From the NCBI RefSeq assembly GCF_910577345.1, contig NZ_CAJTMT010000005.1:83502-147501 (forward strand): a DNA stretch of 64,000 bases, written 5' to 3'. This stretch comes from an uncultured Duncaniella sp. (GTDB lineage Bacteria > Bacteroidota > Bacteroidia > Bacteroidales > Muribaculaceae). This document shows positions 61,709-64,000 of this stretch, piece by piece. Each line of letters starts with the position of its first letter. Positions within the stretch are counted from its first letter, which is position 1. Both the position numbers and the translations under genes were made by a program. The notes beneath the pieces were generated by a model. It did no database searches. It was not told where the DNA came from and saw only the letters and a program-made list of their open reading frames with translations.

Positions 61709-61789
61709 AGCCCCTCCCCGATGTGGCATTGAAGAATTAACCGATTATTTGTGACATATTTTTTACCCTCCTCATTTGCAGAAAAACAC

Positions 61790-61797
61790 TACCTTTG
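61790..61797 (+). promoter_or_regulatory. -7 box TACCTTTG of the GH51 gene
   Basis: TACCTTTG is about 300 bp before the GH51 start at 62095, so the leader contains the long inverted array. No TTTG stands at the right -33 spacing. Confidence 0.45.
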
Positions 61798-61805
61798 CAA
61801 AAGAA

Positions 61806-62064
61806 GAGATACAAAAGAACAAAAGAGCATAAGAGACAAAAGTTTTTATATATAGCAGATGGATACTCTACATAATTATAGCCTATCCGACCTATATGGC
61901 CTATCCGACCTCTTATATCTTTTATATCCTATAACTCCCCTCTGATTAACCCTTTTGTCCCTTTTGCCCTTCTGTTCTTTTGTATCTCCCCACCCCTTCT
62001 GTCCCTTTTGCCCTTCTGTCCTTCTGTATCTCCCCCCTTTTGCCCTTATGTTCTTTTGTATCCC
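61806..62064. repeat. Inverted 9-bp-period arrays in the GH51 leader
   Basis: Left arm 61806-61842 (GAGATACAAAAGAACAAAAG...) pairs with 61952-61988 (CTTTTGTCCCTTTTGCCCTT...). Two further right-type copies follow at 61996-62032 and about 62036-62064. Between the arms are 9-mers of the other sequence class (CCTATCCGA, CCTATATGG, CCTATCCGA; 61882-61910) like those at 36334. The left arm is nearly identical to 32245-32279. Confidence 0.85.
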
Positions 62065-62094
62065 ATTAGATTTTCATCATAAATCATAATATTC

Positions 62095-64000
62095 ATGAAT
62101 CTCAGATCAACCCTACTCACTGCCGCGCTTCTCGCTGGGGCGGTCTCCGGAATGAACGCCGAAGAATTCGTCATCCGCACCGACAAGCCCGGGGCCGCAG
62201 TGCAACCCACCATGTATGGCCTCTTCTTCGAGGACATCAACTATGCGGCCGACGGCGGACTCTACGCCGAGATGATCAAAAACCGCTCCTTTGAATTCCC
62301 ACAGTCACTCATGGGTTGGGAAAGCTCAGGCAAAGTCAGTGTCCGCGACGACGGCCCCTTCGAGCGCAACCCACACTACGTCCGCCTCTCCCCTCCCGGC
62401 CACGGCCACAAACGCACCGCCCTCACCAACGAAGGCTTCTTCGGTGTAGCCTTCCGCAAGGGGGAGGAATATCGTTTCAGCGTGTGGGCACGCAGCGCCG
62501 GTGACCGCCCGTCCAAAATCCGCGTCGAGCTGACCGACCCCGCCGCAATGGGCGAGACACAGGTGATGGCAAGCGCCACAATCGACATCACCGACGGAGA
62601 GTGGAAGCGCTACACCGTCCGGCTTACCCCTAAGGAAACAATCAGCAAGGGTCGTCTGCGAGTGTTTCTCGACTCAAAGGAGGCCTGCGACCTCGAACAC
62701 CTCTCGCTCTTCCCGACCGACACCTGGCAGGGACATGAGAACGGACTGCGCAAGGACCTCGCGCAGAAACTCGCCGACATCCATCCCGGACTTCTCCGCT
62801 TCCCCGGCGGCTGCATCGTCGAGGGTACAGACCTCGCCACACGCTATCAGTGGAAAAACTCTGTCGGTCCCGTGGAAAACCGTCCGCTCAACGAAAACCG
62901 CTGGCACTACACCTTCCCCCACCGCTTCTTCCCCGACTACTACCAGAGCTACGGACTCGGATTTTTCGAATACTTCCAGCTCGCCGAAGAGATAGGTGCC
63001 GAACCCCTCCCCGTCCTGAGCGTAGGCCTCGCCTGCCAGTATCAGAACAAGGGTATGGACGCGCATGTCCCCGTCGACAGCCTCCAGCCCTACATTGACG
63101 ACGCACTCGACCTCATCGAGTTTGCCAACGGCCCCGTCACAAGCGAGTGGGGCAAACTCCGCGCCGACATGGGTCACCCCGAGCCGTTCAACCTCAAATT
63201 CATCGGCATCGGCAACGAGCAGTGGGGCCCCGAGTATCCCGAACGCCTCGAACCCTTCATGAAAGCCATCCGCGCGAAGTATCCCGACATTCAGATTGTA
63301 GGCTCGTCAGGCCCGAGCGCATCCGGCGAGAAATTTGACTACCTCTGGCCTGAGATGAAGCGCCTGAAAGCCGACCTCGTCGACGAGCATTACTATTGCC
63401 CCGAAGAGTTCTTCCTCACCCAGGCCGACCGCTACGACTCGTATGACCGCAAAGGCCCGAAAGTCTTCGCCGGAGAATATGCCTGCCACGGCAAGGGGAA
63501 GAAATACAACCACTTCAACGCCGCCCTCATGGAAGCCGCCTTCATGACCGGTCTGGAACGCAACGCCGACATCGTGCAGATGGCCACCTACGCTCCTCTC
63601 TTCGCCCATGTCGAGGGGTGGCAGTGGCGACCCGACATGATATGGTTCGACAATCTCAACTCCATCCCGACCGCAAGCTACTTCGTGCAGCAGCTCTACT
63701 CCACCCATAAAGGCACCCGCGTCCTCCCCCTTACCATGGAAGGCAAATCTGTCACCGGAGCCGAGGGTCAGAACGGCCTCTACGCCTCGGCAGTCGTCGA
63801 TGATGCAAGCGGTGAGTATATCGTCAAAGCCGCCAACACCTCCGACTCTCCACGTGAGCTCACACTCCGCTTCGACGGCATGAAGAAGGGACGCAAGCTG
63901 ACGGAAGGGCGCGCCATCACCCTCTCGTCGGATGACCCGGATGCCGACAACACTCTCGACAATCCCACGCGCATCCGCCCGGTAGAAACCACCCTTACCC
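62095..64000 (+). CDS. GH51-family alpha-L-arabinofuranosidase (partial, runs off window)
   Basis: Predicted secreted enzyme releasing L-arabinofuranose from arabinan or arabinoxylan. From ATG 62095 the first 635 residues are present; the 3' end is beyond the window. It has a signal peptide (MNLRSTLLTAALLAGAVSG), the family start PTMYGLFFEDINYAADGGLY, an inserted carbohydrate-binding-like region (about 80-200) and the catalytic barrel with FPGGCIVEG, the acid/base Glu in KFIGIGNEQWG and the nucleophile Glu in KVFAGEYACHG. It has its own leader and probably belongs functionally to the upstream SusCDEF-like locus (inference). Confidence 0.92.
   Translation, partial: MNLRSTLLTAALLAGAVSGMNAEEFVIRTDKPGAAVQPTMYGLFFEDINYAADGGLYAEMIKNRSFEFPQSLMGWESSGKVSVRDDGPFERNPHYVRLSPPGHGHKRTALTNEGFFGVAFRKGEEYRFSVWARSAGDRPSKIRVELTDPAAMGETQVMASATIDITDGEWKRYTVRLTPKETISKGRLRVFLDSKEACDLEHLSLFPTDTWQGHENGLRKDLAQKLADIHPGLLRFPGGCIVEGTDLATRYQWKNSVGPVENRPLNENRWHYTFPHRFFPDYYQSYGLGFFEYFQLAEEIGAEPLPVLSVGLACQYQNKGMDAHVPVDSLQPYIDDALDLIEFANGPVTSEWGKLRADMGHPEPFNLKFIGIGNEQWGPEYPERLEPFMKAIRAKYPDIQIVGSSGPSASGEKFDYLWPEMKRLKADLVDEHYYCPEEFFLTQADRYDSYDRKGPKVFAGEYACHGKGKKYNHFNAALMEAAFMTGLERNADIVQMATYAPLFAHVEGWQWRPDMIWFDNLNSIPTASYFVQQLYSTHKGTRVLPLTMEGKSVTGAEGQNGLYASAVVDDASGEYIVKAANTSDSPRELTLRFDGMKKGRKLTEGRAITLSSDDPDADNTLDNPTRIRPVETTLT

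Noticed and set aside
23254..62064. CRISPR array as an explanation for the tandem repeats
   Set aside because: Units are 7 or 9 bp, contiguous and degenerate, without spacers or cas genes.
1..64000. tRNA or rRNA genes
   Set aside because: I looked for T-loop and anticodon-arm patterns and for conserved rRNA blocks on both strands and saw none; a covariance search would be decisive.

Overview
The window is chromosomal DNA from a member of the Bacteroidota, most likely order Bacteroidales and probably close to Muribaculaceae. The evidence is a SusC/SusD-type outer-membrane locus, many Bacteroidota-only domain families (DUF5683, DUF4494, DUF3822, DUF4922), promoters of the TTTG-N19/20-TAnnTTTG type, and almost no Shine-Dalgarno sequences. 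The family-level placement is inference. I see no rRNA, tRNA, CRISPR array, complete insertion sequence or prophage.

Layout. 1-4.6 kb (minus): parA, parB, a DUF5683 membrane protein and a LysM lytic transglycosylase. 4.8-9.0 kb: an orphan sensor kinase, a 600-bp structured non-coding stretch and an outer-membrane beta-barrel gene. 9.3-11.2 kb: a Phd/YoeB toxin-antitoxin pair and a DUF1016 PD-(D/E)XK nuclease. 11.5-23.2 kb: a cell-wall (muropeptide) locus with an amidase-like secreted protein, a GT2, a DUF4922 protein, SpoIID/LytB, an AmpG-type transporter, a NamZ-type muramidase and a BadF/BadG sugar kinase; it is interrupted by a HicBA pair and a MITE. 23.3-32.2 kb: housekeeping genes (MTHFS, S41 protease, dCMP deaminase, TSCPD protein, META protein, M24 peptidase, CCA/HD nucleotidyltransferase, queD, queE) with a small GNAT toxin-like module at 26.5 kb. 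32.5-34.2 kb: a two-gene AAA ATPase plus TOPRIM module resembling anti-phage OLD/PARIS-like pairs. 34.2-41.5 kb: 5'-nucleotidase, DUF486, U32 peptidase, GH13 lipoprotein and obgE. 41.5-45.6 kb (minus): DUF4494, YggS and three genes of a partial nonulosonic (legionaminic/sialic-type) acid pathway. 45.9-53.3 kb: DUF805, DUF3822-rsmD, tonB-exbD-exbB, pdxJ, a truncated CBS-family relative, nadK and a YgjP-type metallopeptidase. 53.4-64 kb: a polysaccharide-utilisation locus, SusC, SusD, two SusE/F-like lipoproteins and a GH51 arabinofuranosidase running off the window end.

Themes. Peptidoglycan turnover genes are split between the parAB operon and the 11.5-23 kb locus; together they could cleave, import and phosphorylate cell-wall fragments. 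The three toxin-antitoxin-like modules each carry a palindrome at the -7 promoter box. Intergenic regions repeatedly contain degenerate tandem arrays with 9-bp or 7-bp periods, often as long inverted pairs that would fold into hairpins. These arrays, the ATPase-TOPRIM pair, and the two palindromic units carried in frame inside the DUF1016 gene are the most interesting items.
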